DNA of 29,974 bases from NCBI GenBank assembly GCA_036558305.1, contig DATBFX010000117.1:1-29974 (forward strand), in the 5' to 3' direction. The notes below the pieces were generated by a model that had not been told where the DNA came from, ran no database searches, and saw only the letters and a list, made by a program, of their open reading frames with translations. Of this stretch, positions 6,855 to 15,033 are shown one piece after another. Position numbers and translations under genes: made by a program. Origin of the DNA: DATBFX01 sp036558305 (lineage in GTDB: Bacteria; Chloroflexota; Chloroflexia; Thermomicrobiales; UBA6265). The first letter of the stretch is position 1. Each line of letters opens with the position of its first letter.

Positions 6855-8972
6855 TTACGCATTCGGCGCGGGCGACGGCGTCGCTTCACCGGTCGCCACC
6901 GCGGTCTTCTTCTTCACGACCGGCAGCTCCTCGTCCTGGACCGGCTCCCCGGTGAAGTCGGCGGGGTCGCGCGCGTCCGCGCCGAGCACGATCACGATGC
7001 CGTCGCGATCGGGATTGCCCGTCGCGCCGACCGTCGGCGTCGCCGTCGCCTTCTTCTTGGTCTTGGTCTTGGCGGTGGCGGTGCCCGTCTTACCCGCCGC
7101 GCGCGGTGAGCCCTTGGTGGTCGGCGATGCCTGCCCATTGCGAACCGTCGCCGTCGCCGTGGCCGTCGCCGTCGCCCGCGGGGCATGCGTCGGTTGCGCC
7201 CCCGCACGGAGCGTCACCGCGTCGAGTTTGATGCCCGTCATGCCGGCGACCAGGAACGCCGTCGAGAGGTCCGACTGATTGGCGGCAACCGATGAATTTG
7301 CGTTCGCTTCGGCCCCGGCATCGACCACCGCGACGTTGGTGAAACCGTAGTCGCGCAAGACCTTCGCGACGCGATCGCCCAGCCCATCGGTCGCCGTTCG
7401 GTTTTCGACCCGGATCGGAACGTCGAGACGCGGATGGGACAACGCCGACATCGGCGGGATGATCTCCGTCCCCGCGAACTTGGTGAGGATCTGACCGACG
7501 ATTTCCCAATCCGCGTCCAGGTAGTAGCCGTCGGGACTGTCGTCCTCCGTGATCGCGGGGTCGAGACTCATCGAGGTGACCGCGTCCGGCGACATCTCGG
7601 TCGCCAATCGGCCCAGTTGCAACGCCTGGGTGGGACTGAGATCGGTGCGTACGGCATCGCCGAGTTCGCCCAGCAACTCCCCGGCCTTGGACAGCAGGTC
7701 GAAACTGACGGCCTGCTGCCGCAGCGCCATCAGCACCTGTTCCTGCCGGATCGACCGCATCCCGTCGCCGTCGTCGTGGCGGGTGCGGGCGTACTGGAGC
7801 GCCCGTTCGCCGTCCATGTGCTGCCAGCCGGCGGAGAAGTAGACCCGCATGTAGTTGTCGCCGTCGGCGGGGTAGGCATCGTCTTTGATCGGGTACGGCA
7901 CGTCGAGCGTCACGCCACCCAGCGTGTCGACGATCTTGACGAAACCGGCGAAGTCGACCTCCGCGAAGTAGTCGATGTGGACCCCGAAATTGGTCTCGAT
8001 CGTCTGGATCACGAGCGCCGGTCCGCCGCCCTTCACCCCGTCCGCCTCGGCGAACGCGTAAGCGGCGTTGACCTTGTGGATACCGTAGCCGGGGATGATC
8101 ACCCGCAGGTCGCGCGGAATCGGGATCATGGTGGCCGTCTTGGCGACCGGGTCGATGTTGAGGAGGATCATCGTGTCGGAGCGCGACGGCTCCTGCTCCC
8201 GGCGATCGACGCCGAGCAGGAGCATCGTCAGCCGTCCCGTCCCGTCCCACTTCGGGATCTCCCCCGGCGTCGGCGTCACGGTCGGGGTGCGCGTGCGCGT
8301 CGGCACGACCGTGGGCGTCACCGCGGCCGGTGACGCCGCGGACCTGGCCGTCGTGGGTGCGGGGGTGTTCGTGCCGGTCGGCGCGGTCGTCGCCTCCGTC
8401 GTCGCCGTCGGCTCGTCGACCGAGGTGGCCATGACGATGACGGGCGTGCCCTCGGCGTTGCGGACGGCGATCGGGACCGCCTGCCGGGGAGGCGGTTCGA
8501 CGAAAACCTTCTGGTAGGCACGGGTGCCGCGGTAGACCACCGGCCCTGCGATCGCCCCGACCGTGATCAGTAGGAGCAGTGGCACCGTGAGCGCGACCAT
8601 CCCCCATCTGGTCCGCGGCCGGCGCAGGAGCTTCCGACCGCGCGGTCGCTCTTGCTGCGCCCGGAGGTGGGCCAACTCGTGTTGCAGGAACGACGGCGCC
8701 ACGCGTTCGGCGGGTTCCGTCCCCGGCTCGTTCGCCGCTTCCGCGGTGGAGGCACGAAACTCTTGGCGGCGGGCTTCGGTGTGCGGCGCGTCGCGGGCGC
8801 CGGCGTGGCGAAGGACCGGAATTTGGCGATCGGTACTGGTCCGATCGCTGCCGGCGCGGTATGGTCTGGGGAGCGCGCGGTGGTTCGCCGGGATCTGGCC
8901 CCGGACGCTCCTCGGCTGGCGCTGCGACAGCCTCCGCTGCGCGAATCGCGGGTAGTCGACCGATTCGGACAT
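6855..8972 (-). CDS. LytR-CpsA-Psr family cell-wall protein
   Basis: LCP proteins attach lipid-linked glycopolymers to the cell envelope from the outer face of the membrane. This one has, in order: an Arg/Pro-rich cytosolic N-terminus of about 120 residues, one membrane helix (VALTVPLLLLITVGAIAG, about 126-143), a Thr/Pro-rich stalk (about 185-238), the LCP domain (about 246-415, with SRSDTMILLNID, IPIPRDLRV, HKVNAAYAF and YARTRHDDGDGMRSIRQEQ), a LytR-C domain near 525-575 (RVENRTATDGLGDRVAKVL), and a low-complexity Thr/Ala/Lys tail. The start is uncertain: ATG 8972 gives 705 residues but has no clear Shine-Dalgarno; the frame is open to a GTG at 9047. The length exceeds most LCP proteins because of the linkers. 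Confidence 0.88.
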   Translation of the reverse strand: MSESVDYPRFAQRRLSQRQPRSVRGQIPANHRALPRPYRAGSDRTSTDRQIPVLRHAGARDAPHTEARRQEFRASTAEAANEPGTEPAERVAPSFLQHELAHLRAQQERPRGRKLLRRPRTRWGMVALTVPLLLLITVGAIAGPVVYRGTRAYQKVFVEPPPRQAVPIAVRNAEGTPVIVMATSVDEPTATTEATTAPTGTNTPAPTTARSAASPAAVTPTVVPTRTRTPTVTPTPGEIPKWDGTGRLTMLLLGVDRREQEPSRSDTMILLNIDPVAKTATMIPIPRDLRVIIPGYGIHKVNAAYAFAEADGVKGGGPALVIQTIETNFGVHIDYFAEVDFAGFVKIVDTLGGVTLDVPYPIKDDAYPADGDNYMRVYFSAGWQHMDGERALQYARTRHDDGDGMRSIRQEQVLMALRQQAVSFDLLSKAGELLGELGDAVRTDLSPTQALQLGRLATEMSPDAVTSMSLDPAITEDDSPDGYYLDADWEIVGQILTKFAGTEIIPPMSALSHPRLDVPIRVENRTATDGLGDRVAKVLRDYGFTNVAVVDAGAEANANSSVAANQSDLSTAFLVAGMTGIKLDAVTLRAGAQPTHAPRATATATATATVRNGQASPTTKGSPRAAGKTGTATAKTKTKKKATATPTVGATGNPDRDGIVIVLGADARDPADFTGEPVQDEELPVVKKKTAVATGEATPSPAPNA

Positions 8973-9103
8973 GGGCCAGCGTTCACTCGCGTGTTCGGCC
9001 GGTGCACACGGCGGGGGACGTGGCCGACACAATGACCGATCTGACACCGGCGCGCGGCCGGCGGCGCAACGGCGGGGAGTCTACCACGCGGCCCGTCTCA
9101 TCC

Positions 9104-9132
9104 TTGACGTGGCGGCAACGTGGGAGTAGTGT
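9104..9132 (+). promoter_or_regulatory. Promoter for dCTP deaminase
   Basis: TTGACG and TAGTGT are separated by 17 bases. The predicted start is near 9139, giving a leader of about 65 bases before the ATG at 9204. Confidence 0.55.
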
Positions 9133-9203
9133 ACGTACATCAGGGTGTCGGGGCAACCCACCGCCGGTTGGTGCGGGGCTGTTCCCGCTGGGAGTCGTGC
9201 CCG

Positions 9204-9821
9204 ATGGTACTTTCCGACCGCGACATCCGCGCCGCCATCGAAGCGGGGCGCATCAAGATCGAGCCGATGCCCGATCTCGACAGCCAACTCGGTTCCGTAT
9301 CGGTCGACTTCCGGCTCGGTCGTACCTTCATGGTCTTCGAGCACAGCCGGCACAGTTTCATCGATCCCCGCCGGCCGCAGTCGATCGGCGAGGCGATGCG
9401 GACGATCGTCGTCGAGGAAGACGAACCGTTCATCATGCAACCCGGCGACTTCGCGCTCGCCTCCACCATCGAGTCGCTCGAACTGCCGAACGACTTGCTC
9501 GGTCGGCTGGAGGGGCGGTCGAGTATCGCGCGCCTCGGCATCACCGTCCATTCGACCGCGGCGGTCTTCGAACCGGGCTGGGTCGGCACCGCGACGATGG
9601 AGTTGAGCAACCTCGGCCGGATGGCGGTCGCGCTCTACCCCGGTATGCGCATCTGCGCGTTTTCGTTCGAGACCCTCAGCTCGCCGGTGACGACGCCGTA
9701 TCGTTTGAAGCGGAACAACAAGTACGCCGGGCAGCAGACGCCGAGGGCCAGTCTCTTGGCGGAGGAAAACCGCCTCTCGCTCGGCGGCGAACCGGCGGCG
9801 AACGGCACGGGGCGTCGCTAG
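9204..9821 (+). CDS. dcd: dCTP deaminase
   Basis: Converts dCTP to dUTP, the main route to dTMP when no dCMP deaminase is used; some family members also hydrolyse dUTP to dUMP. The 205-residue protein shows MVLSDRDIRAAIEAGRI at the start, the substrate-binding GRLEGRSSIARLGI, then HSTAAVFEPGWVG and TMELSN, in which E133 is the expected catalytic glutamate. The C-terminus (YRLKRNNKYAGQQTPRAS) closes over the nucleotide in the family. The ATG at 9204 is chosen because GGGAG lies 9 bases upstream and the family start is there; the upstream GTG at 9120 would lie before the predicted transcription start. Whether it is bifunctional cannot be told. Confidence 0.93.
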   Translation: MVLSDRDIRAAIEAGRIKIEPMPDLDSQLGSVSVDFRLGRTFMVFEHSRHSFIDPRRPQSIGEAMRTIVVEEDEPFIMQPGDFALASTIESLELPNDLLGRLEGRSSIARLGITVHSTAAVFEPGWVGTATMELSNLGRMAVALYPGMRICAFSFETLSSPVTTPYRLKRNNKYAGQQTPRASLLAEENRLSLGGEPAANGTGRR

Positions 9822-9848
9822 TCGGCAACAGGTGGGTGCTTATCCGGT

Positions 9849-9868
9849 TGGGTTTCACGTGAAACCCA
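9849..9868. other. parS site 1 (ParB-binding palindrome)
   Basis: A perfect 20-bp palindrome, TGGGTTTCACGTGAAACCCA, contains the core GTTTCACGTGAAAC found in parS centromere sites across bacteria. ParB binds here and loads SMC to organise and segregate the origin region. parS sites cluster near oriC, and dnaA is 7-8.5 kb away. It lies just after dcd. Confidence 0.88.
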
Positions 9869-9967
9869 CCGTGCTCGACAGCGGGCGAACGCTGGTCAAT
9901 AATCCGGGCATTGGTGAGTGGGCCGCGTCGCACCGGCGAAGCTCGATCGGGCGGCGCTTGCGGTAAG

Positions 9968-10369
9968 ATGGAGTCCAGCGTGTCGGTCGAAGTTCTCCAG
10001 GGCATCCGGTCGCGTGTATTGCCGATGTTCCAGTTCGTCGCCGAGGAGTACCGGACTCGGGTCCCGGCCGGCTACCCGAGCATCATCGACCAACCCGAGC
10101 ACGGTGTCGTCGGTCTCCAACTCGATCCGAGTTATAGCCTGTCCTTCGTCAGCGATGGGTCTCGGGCATACGCCGACCTGGCGTATCGTTCCCCCCGCAA
10201 CGACGCCCGCTCGAGCGCCAGTCGCGAAAAGTTCTCCGGTGCGTCGAGCGTCGATCGCCGGCCGCTCGACCCCGCTATCTCCGATCAGGGGTTGCGAAAC
10301 CTCATCTCCGAACTCATCTCACGCTGGAATTTCCAGCCGATGATCATCTACATCACCGATACCGATTAG
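9968..10369 (+). CDS. Unknown protein encoded between two parS sites
   Basis: A 133-residue soluble protein from ATG 9968 (MESSVSVEVLQGIRSRVLPM) that I do not recognise. It starts with an amphipathic helix and then reads as mixed alpha/beta: SIIDQPEHGVVGLQLD, SYSLSFVSDGSRAYADLAYR, and at the end LISELISRWNFQPMIIYIT. A polar linker (about 77-100) separates the halves. No clear Shine-Dalgarno is present; a GTG at 9911 in frame is an alternative start. It is bracketed by the palindromes at 9849 and 10419. Codon use is like its neighbours, so it is probably a real, resident gene. There is no evidence that it acts in segregation. Confidence 0.65.
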   Translation: MESSVSVEVLQGIRSRVLPMFQFVAEEYRTRVPAGYPSIIDQPEHGVVGLQLDPSYSLSFVSDGSRAYADLAYRSPRNDARSSASREKFSGASSVDRRPLDPAISDQGLRNLISELISRWNFQPMIIYITDTD

Positions 10370-10418
10370 CGCGGGGCTCTGCCGAACTCACGACCGTTCG
10401 TCGCCGGCGGCTCCGACG

Positions 10419-10432
10419 TTTCACGTGAAACC
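10419..10432. other. parS site 2 (ParB-binding palindrome)
   Basis: A second copy of the perfect 14-bp core GTTTCACGTGAAAC, 570 bp from the first. Outer bases do not pair as well as in site 1. Two exact copies this close together argue against chance. Confidence 0.82.
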
Positions 10433-10527
10433 CGCCGTCGATTTCCGCGCCATCGCGACGCCGTGGGGCCACGGCGTGCCGTACCCGGCGCATGAAGGCG
10501 GCGGTCGTGTCGATGAGGCGGGCGCCC

Positions 10528-10989
10528 CTACGAATCCAACACCCACCGCTCGATGTCCCGATCGTAACTCGGCAGGTTCCGCCCCCCGAAAAAGAGACCG
10601 ACCTCGCGCTCTGCGCTCGCCGGCCCGTCCGAGGCGTGGATCAGATTCCGCCCAACCGTCAGGCCGAAATCACCGCGGATCGTTCCCGGCGCCGCGTCGG
10701 CCGGTCGCGTCGCCCCAACCGTCGAGCGCGTCACCGCGATCGCCTCCGGTCCTTCCAGCACCATCGATACCACCGGTCCCGAGGTGATGTAGTCGACCAG
10801 TCCCGCGTAAAACCCCTTCCCCTCGTGTTCGGCGTAGTGCCGCTCCGCCAGCGAGCGATCGATCTGCATCAACTCCAGCGCCACGATCTTCAACCCGCGC
10901 CGCTCCAACCGGCCGATGATCTCGCCCACCAAACCCCGCTGCACCCCGTCCGGTTTGACGATCACCAGCGTCCGTTCCACCTCGGCCAC
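10528..10989 (-). CDS. ndk: Nucleoside diphosphate kinase
   Basis: Transfers the gamma phosphate from ATP to other (deoxy)nucleoside diphosphates through a phosphohistidine. The 153-residue protein has ERTLVIVKPDGVQRGLVGEI at the N-terminus, HYAEHEGKGFYAGLVDYITSGPVV in the middle, TRPADAAPGTIRGDF, and the active-site H118 in GRNLIHASDG. The GTG at 10989 follows GGGGAGGT at good spacing and begins just before the family start; an upstream GTG at 11013 would add eight residues. A heptamer-armed repeat element (11030-11145) lies in its upstream region. With dcd nearby, it adds to nucleotide supply, but the two are convergent and not an operon. Confidence 0.95.
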   Translation of the reverse strand: MAEVERTLVIVKPDGVQRGLVGEIIGRLERRGLKIVALELMQIDRSLAERHYAEHEGKGFYAGLVDYITSGPVVSMVLEGPEAIAVTRSTVGATRPADAAPGTIRGDFGLTVGRNLIHASDGPASAEREVGLFFGGRNLPSYDRDIERWVLDS

Positions 10990-11029
10990 GTACCCGCCAC
11001 CTCCCCGCTGCACACCTGCCGCATCCCGA

Positions 11030-11145
11030 GTCGTCAGCCGTCAGTCGTCAGTCGCCAGAACGGAGTCCCGTTTCACTCGGAGCCCCGCCCTGAAACCCGG
11101 AACCCGCCGCGATCGGCTGACGACTGACGACCAACGACGAACAAC
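11030..11145. repeat. Heptamer-armed inverted element A
   Basis: Left arm: four GTCGTCA-type units (11030-11057, with GCCGTCA and GTCGCCA variants). Right arm: TGACGAC units in inverted orientation (11118-11145, degrading outward). About 60 bp of core lies between them. The arms can pair into a long stem. The element occupies the promoter region of ndk. Confidence 0.75.
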
Positions 11146-11171
11146 TTAGCACAGCCGTCGCGAGAAACGCC

Positions 11172-11203
11172 ACGGGGCGGACGAGGCGCCTCGTCCGCCC
11201 CGT
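11172..11203 (-). terminator. Perfect 32-bp palindrome, probable terminator
   Basis: A perfect palindrome from ACGGGGCGG to CCGCCCCGT gives a very stable hairpin 40 bases after the stop of the Roadblock gene. On the minus strand it is followed by GGCGTTTCTC, a poor T-tract. Being symmetrical, it could act on either strand. Confidence 0.55.
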
Positions 11204-11242
11204 AGTTCCGTCCAACGTCTACCTTGCCGTTCGACCGGCGAT

Positions 11243-11653
11243 CTACGCCACGGGTTGGAACAACTCGCCGATGCGGGAAATCGCCCCCTGGCAGACCTGA
11301 CCAACCGCCGACCCGTCCGTCGGCTCGCTGAAGACGATCAAGGCAAAATCGCCGCCGCTGCGGACGTGGATCATCCCGTCGCTCGTCGCGATGCTGACCG
11401 TGGAGGCCGTACCGGCGCCGAGCCGGCGGATCGTTCGCTCCGTCGCGCCGACGAGTGCCGCGCCGAGCGCGCCGGCCAGTTCCGCATCGCTCCCCTCGAT
11501 CCCGGCGCAGCCGATGACCAACCCTTCGACACTGACCGCAAGTGCCCCCAGGATCTCTTCGTGACCGAGGAGCTCCACCAGCACGTCGTCGACTCCACCG
11601 ACAACTTCGGACATGCCCGCTTCCGCCTTTCTTGCCGTATCCACGACGTTCAT
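11243..11653 (-). CDS. Roadblock/LC7 domain protein
   Basis: A 136-residue protein of the Roadblock/LC7 (MglB-like) fold. Bacterial members regulate small Ras-like GTPases in polarity and motility or act as dimeric scaffolds. The pattern is ELLGHEEILGALAVSVEGLV, then SDAELAGALGAALVGATERTIRRL, STVSIATSDGMIHVRSGGDFALIVF and GQVCQGAISRIGELF. The ATG at 11653 is 2 bases after the stop of the TPR gene, so the genes are cotranscribed. A second ATG at 11614 is a possible alternative start. No GTPase partner is in the window. Confidence 0.85.
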   Translation of the reverse strand: MNVVDTARKAEAGMSEVVGGVDDVLVELLGHEEILGALAVSVEGLVIGCAGIEGSDAELAGALGAALVGATERTIRRLGAGTASTVSIATSDGMIHVRSGGDFALIVFSEPTDGSAVGQVCQGAISRIGELFQPVA

Positions 11654-11655
11654 CG

Positions 11656-14415
11656 CTAACGTGCCCGTCGCCGCGCCAGCATCGCCTGCCGGAATTGCGC
11701 GGCCGCCTGCTCGGTCCGCCCCAATCGCAGATACGCCTCGCCGAGCACCCGCAACACCAGGGGATCGCCGTCGCCCTGGGCAATCGCCGTTTCGAGCGTG
11801 GACGCGATCTCCGCCGCAGCCGACTCGCTCTCGATCAGCCGCACCCGCATCGCCGTCAGATCGAACCCGTTCGACGCCGCCGGTGCCGCCGGTACCGGTT
11901 CGCCGTCGACGGCCGCCAGCCGCGGTCGCGTCGGCGCCTGGATTGCCTCCTCCTCGACCGCCGGCACCGGCACCAGCGACCGGGCAACCGTCACCCGACC
12001 TTCCGCGATCAGCGCCTGCTTCGCCGCGCGCAAGCGATCGAACAGACCGCCGCTCGCGCGATCGATCAGGTCGGAGGTGTGGCCGACGAACGCCGGCCAC
12101 CGGCTTTCGTGCTCCGCCTCGCCGACCGCTGCCTCGCTCGCCGCGGCCGCCAGCACGGTCGGTGCCGGAAGCGGTGCCTCAACCTCGCCAATCGCGTCGA
12201 CCCAGCCCATCGCGGGGCCCTCTGCCGCGGCCGGCTCCGGTTCCACGTCCGCGGACGCCAACCCCGTCTCCGCCGGCGCCTCGGCAAACACCTCTTCGAG
12301 ATCGGAGAAGTCGGTCGCGTCCGCCGCGACGCCGTCCGCCTCGCCACCCGCCACGACTTCGTCGAGACTGAAGGGGACGATTTCGGCCAGTTCGTCGACC
12401 GCGACGCCCAAGCCGCCGTCGTCCGTCGCCGCCACGATCGGCTCCTCCGACCAGGCAAACGCCTCGGCCACCGGATCGACGCGCGCGAACGGATCCGCGG
12501 CATCCGAGGATGCCCTGAGCGGCAGGGCCGCGCTCGACCCGATCGGGCCGAGTTCGGCCGTCCCGTCCCGGCTCGTGACGGTCAACAGGTCTTCGATGTC
12601 CAGGGGTTCGCCGCTCGCATCCGGATTCTCGTACGGATCGACCGCGACCTCCTCGGGCTGGACCGACGGCGGTCTGTCTTCGCTGTCGACGTGCCTGAGC
12701 AACTCGGTGTAACCGCTCGGCTGCGGCGACGGGATCGCCGCGATCAGGTCTTCGTCGATGTCGACCCAATCGCCCGGTATCGCATTCGGCTCGTCGGTCA
12801 GTCCCCACGGCATCGCGGCCGGGGCGACGGCGACGACCTCCTCCGCAAGCGCCGGGACCGCTGCCGGCGCGGGATCGGACGCGGCCGCCGGCACCGCGCC
12901 CAATTCTTCCGGCGAGAACGGTTCCCAGGCACCGGAGTCCACCGCCGCCCCATCGGCCGCGAACGGCGCCAGGCCACCGGCATCCAACTCGGCGAACAGG
13001 TCTTCGTACCCGGCGTCGTTCCCCTCGGACGGGGTCGCCGCCTGCAACGCCCGGTCGATCTCGTCCCACCCAATCGTCAAGTCGACCCGGCCATCGGCCG
13101 TCACGAACGGGTTCGGTGCGGTGGCGACCGCGACCGTCGCGGCCATGGCCGCCGCGACGACCGGCTCCGGCTCCAGTTCCGGCCGCGGCCGCGGTGCTAC
13201 CGCGGCAACGGTCGCCGGTTCGGCTTCCGGCGTCGCCGCGACGATGTCCGCTCCGGCCGGTGGTGCGATGGTTGCCGCAACGATCGCCGCCGCCACGACC
13301 GCCGGTTCGCCCGCCATCGCCGGCATCTCGGGTTCCGGCGTGGGGGAGCCGGCAACCGCCGTCACCGGTTCGGCCGCGTCGCCTGCGAACTCGTCCAAAT
13401 CCTGCAAACCGCCGAGTGTGAACGGTTCGACGGTTTGATCGAGGTCGATCGCGGACCCGTCGTCGGACCAACTGAACGGCTGGATGCTCGCCGCGTCGGC
13501 TTCGGCCCCTTCTGCCGCATCGTGCTGGAGATCGCGGACGATGTTGTCCCAGAGATCGGGGGCGGCCACGTGCGACGCCGCCAGCGAGGGCGTCGCCGGA
13601 ACACCCGCCGTGGGCGCCGGCGACGCCGGTCCCTCCGCCGCGGCCGCCTCGAAGTCGAAGTCGGGCACCGACGGCGCTTCCGGGGTCAGGAACGACAGAT
13701 CGATCCCCTCGCGGAGTTCGCCGATCACCTGGACGACCTCACCCATCGGGTCGATCGCCTGGTAGCGCTTGAGCCAATCGGTGGCACTCTGGGCGCCGAC
13801 CCGAGTTTCGATGTCGGCCAACATCGCCAGCGCCCGCGCGTTGTCCGGGGTAGTCCGCAGAATCTCCCGGCAGGTGGCCGCCGCACCCGCGTCGTCGGCC
13901 GCTCGCCACAACACCTCGGCCAGCGACGTCCGCGCCCGCACGCTCTCCGGATCGACGGCGAGGATCGCCCGCCATTCCGCCGCCGCGCGGCCGAGTTGCC
14001 CGCTCCGCCCGTGGATCCCGGCCAACCCGGCGCGCGTCGGGTGCAACCGGTCGTGACTGCCGAGTTGGGCGCGCAGCCGCACCAGTTGCCCGCGCACCTG
14101 ATCGAGCGCCGGATTGATCTCCCAGGCGTGCAGGTAGTGCGCGTAGGCCAGGCCCGGATCCTTGCGTTCCTCGGCGGCGACGCCGAGCCCCAGCCGGGCG
14201 ACGACGCTGAGCGGATCCAACTCCAGGGCGCGCTCGAAATGGTCGATCGCGGGTTCGCTCTCGCCCCGCTCCAACAGCGCCTCGCCGAGCAAGCGGTGGG
14301 CGCTCACGCAGTCCGGGTACGACTCCAACGCATGCGAACACGCCCTGGCCGCAAGGTGGTAATTCCCGCGGTCCATCGCCTCTTGGGCGCCGCGGACGAG
14401 TTCCGACAATTCCAC
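11656..14415 (-). CDS. Large TPR protein with long acidic Ala/Pro linker
   Basis: A 919-residue cytosolic protein. Residues 1-230 are tetratricopeptide repeats (for example NYHLAARACSHALESYP, EPAIDHFERALELDP and GRAAAEWRAILAVDPESVRA). Residues 240-830 are a very long, low-complexity, acidic stretch rich in Ala, Pro, Glu and Val, with spaced short acidic/aromatic segments such as YEDLFAELD and DFSDLEEVFAE. The C-terminus ends in a last TPR (LVLRVLGEAYLRLGRTEQAA). It probably acts as a scaffold. The GTG start at 14415 has GGGGG at 7 bases. The Roadblock gene follows after 2 bp, implying a joint complex. The repeated DLEE-like segments in the linker could be docking motifs, which is inference. 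Confidence 0.85.
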   Translation of the reverse strand: MELSELVRGAQEAMDRGNYHLAARACSHALESYPDCVSAHRLLGEALLERGESEPAIDHFERALELDPLSVVARLGLGVAAEERKDPGLAYAHYLHAWEINPALDQVRGQLVRLRAQLGSHDRLHPTRAGLAGIHGRSGQLGRAAAEWRAILAVDPESVRARTSLAEVLWRAADDAGAAATCREILRTTPDNARALAMLADIETRVGAQSATDWLKRYQAIDPMGEVVQVIGELREGIDLSFLTPEAPSVPDFDFEAAAAEGPASPAPTAGVPATPSLAASHVAAPDLWDNIVRDLQHDAAEGAEADAASIQPFSWSDDGSAIDLDQTVEPFTLGGLQDLDEFAGDAAEPVTAVAGSPTPEPEMPAMAGEPAVVAAAIVAATIAPPAGADIVAATPEAEPATVAAVAPRPRPELEPEPVVAAAMAATVAVATAPNPFVTADGRVDLTIGWDEIDRALQAATPSEGNDAGYEDLFAELDAGGLAPFAADGAAVDSGAWEPFSPEELGAVPAAASDPAPAAVPALAEEVVAVAPAAMPWGLTDEPNAIPGDWVDIDEDLIAAIPSPQPSGYTELLRHVDSEDRPPSVQPEEVAVDPYENPDASGEPLDIEDLLTVTSRDGTAELGPIGSSAALPLRASSDAADPFARVDPVAEAFAWSEEPIVAATDDGGLGVAVDELAEIVPFSLDEVVAGGEADGVAADATDFSDLEEVFAEAPAETGLASADVEPEPAAAEGPAMGWVDAIGEVEAPLPAPTVLAAAASEAAVGEAEHESRWPAFVGHTSDLIDRASGGLFDRLRAAKQALIAEGRVTVARSLVPVPAVEEEAIQAPTRPRLAAVDGEPVPAAPAASNGFDLTAMRVRLIESESAAAEIASTLETAIAQGDGDPLVLRVLGEAYLRLGRTEQAAAQFRQAMLARRRAR

Positions 14416-14679
14416 TACCGACCCCCTTGCGGATGCGAGAGGTAAGGCCCGGCGTCGTCCGGTCCGGGCGACGCCGTCAAACCACGCTCTCCGGCGCGGC
14501 GATGGCCGCTAGGACCGGAACACACGACACCGGTCCCTGGCGAGGTGCCTCCGTCGGTTCATTCTAGGAAGGCGCGGAAAGCTGCCTCAACGGGTCCCGT
14601 AGCCCAATGGCACCAAAGTCCCGGCGCCCGCTCGGGGTAGCGGACCGTGCCGGCAGCCGGCACGTCGACGGGGCGGACG

Positions 14680-14850
14680 TCAGACCGGATCGGCGGGCGG
14701 GGTTTCGGGACCGGGTTTCGGTCGGGGCGATTTGCGGTTCTTCTTCGAACGCAGGCGGGCCTGTTCCAACGTCCACAGCGTCACGACCGTCGCGATCACC
14801 AGCGGCACCACGATCACCATCACCAGCAGCAGGTATTCCTTCGTCCCCAT
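14680..14850 (-). CDS. Small single-helix membrane protein (56 aa)
   Basis: ATG at 14850 to TGA at 14680 gives a protein starting MGTKEYLLLVMVIVVPLVIA, one hydrophobic helix to about residue 27, then a basic stretch (ARLRSKKNRK) and a Pro-rich tail. The positive charges after the helix predict a cytosolic C-terminus. The ribosome site is weak (GAGGCGA). The clean hydrophobic-then-basic pattern and codon use make this frame more likely to be coding than the longer overlapping frames. A TATCAT sequence on the minus strand 40 bases upstream may be its -10 box. Function unknown. Confidence 0.65.
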   Translation of the reverse strand: MGTKEYLLLVMVIVVPLVIATVVTLWTLEQARLRSKKNRKSPRPKPGPETPPADPV

Positions 14851-14923
14851 TCGCCTCGCCCGTGGTCGCCGTCTTACCCAACCCGGCGATGATACCAGCC
14901 GCGCGCCGATCCGATGCGCTGCC

Positions 14924-14952
14924 TTGTGACCGCTCCCGCCGGGGTGTAAGCT
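14924..14952 (+). promoter_or_regulatory. Promoter of the small two-helix membrane protein
   Basis: TTGTGA and TAAGCT are separated by 17 bases. The predicted start near 14959 leaves a leader of about 75 bases before the ATG at 15034. Confidence 0.5.
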
Positions 14953-15033
14953 CGCACCATCGGCGTCCGCTCGTGCATGGATACCTTACCGGGATCGGCC
15001 ACTCGTCCCGTCGTCTTCCCTAAGGAGGACGCC

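Noticed and set aside
9839..9848. TTATCCGGT beside parS site 1 as a DnaA box
   Set aside because: Two mismatches to TTATCCACA and no neighbouring copies.
11542..14445. A 967-codon open frame on the plus strand
   Set aside because: It is antisense to the TPR gene. The product is an Arg-rich, low-complexity chain, as expected from a GC-rich gene read backwards, and the TPR repeats on the other strand are unmistakable.
14591..14640. A sequence resembling the 5' half of a tRNA (GTAGCCCAATGGCA)
   Set aside because: No anticodon arm, T arm or matching 3' acceptor strand follows, so no tRNA fold is possible.
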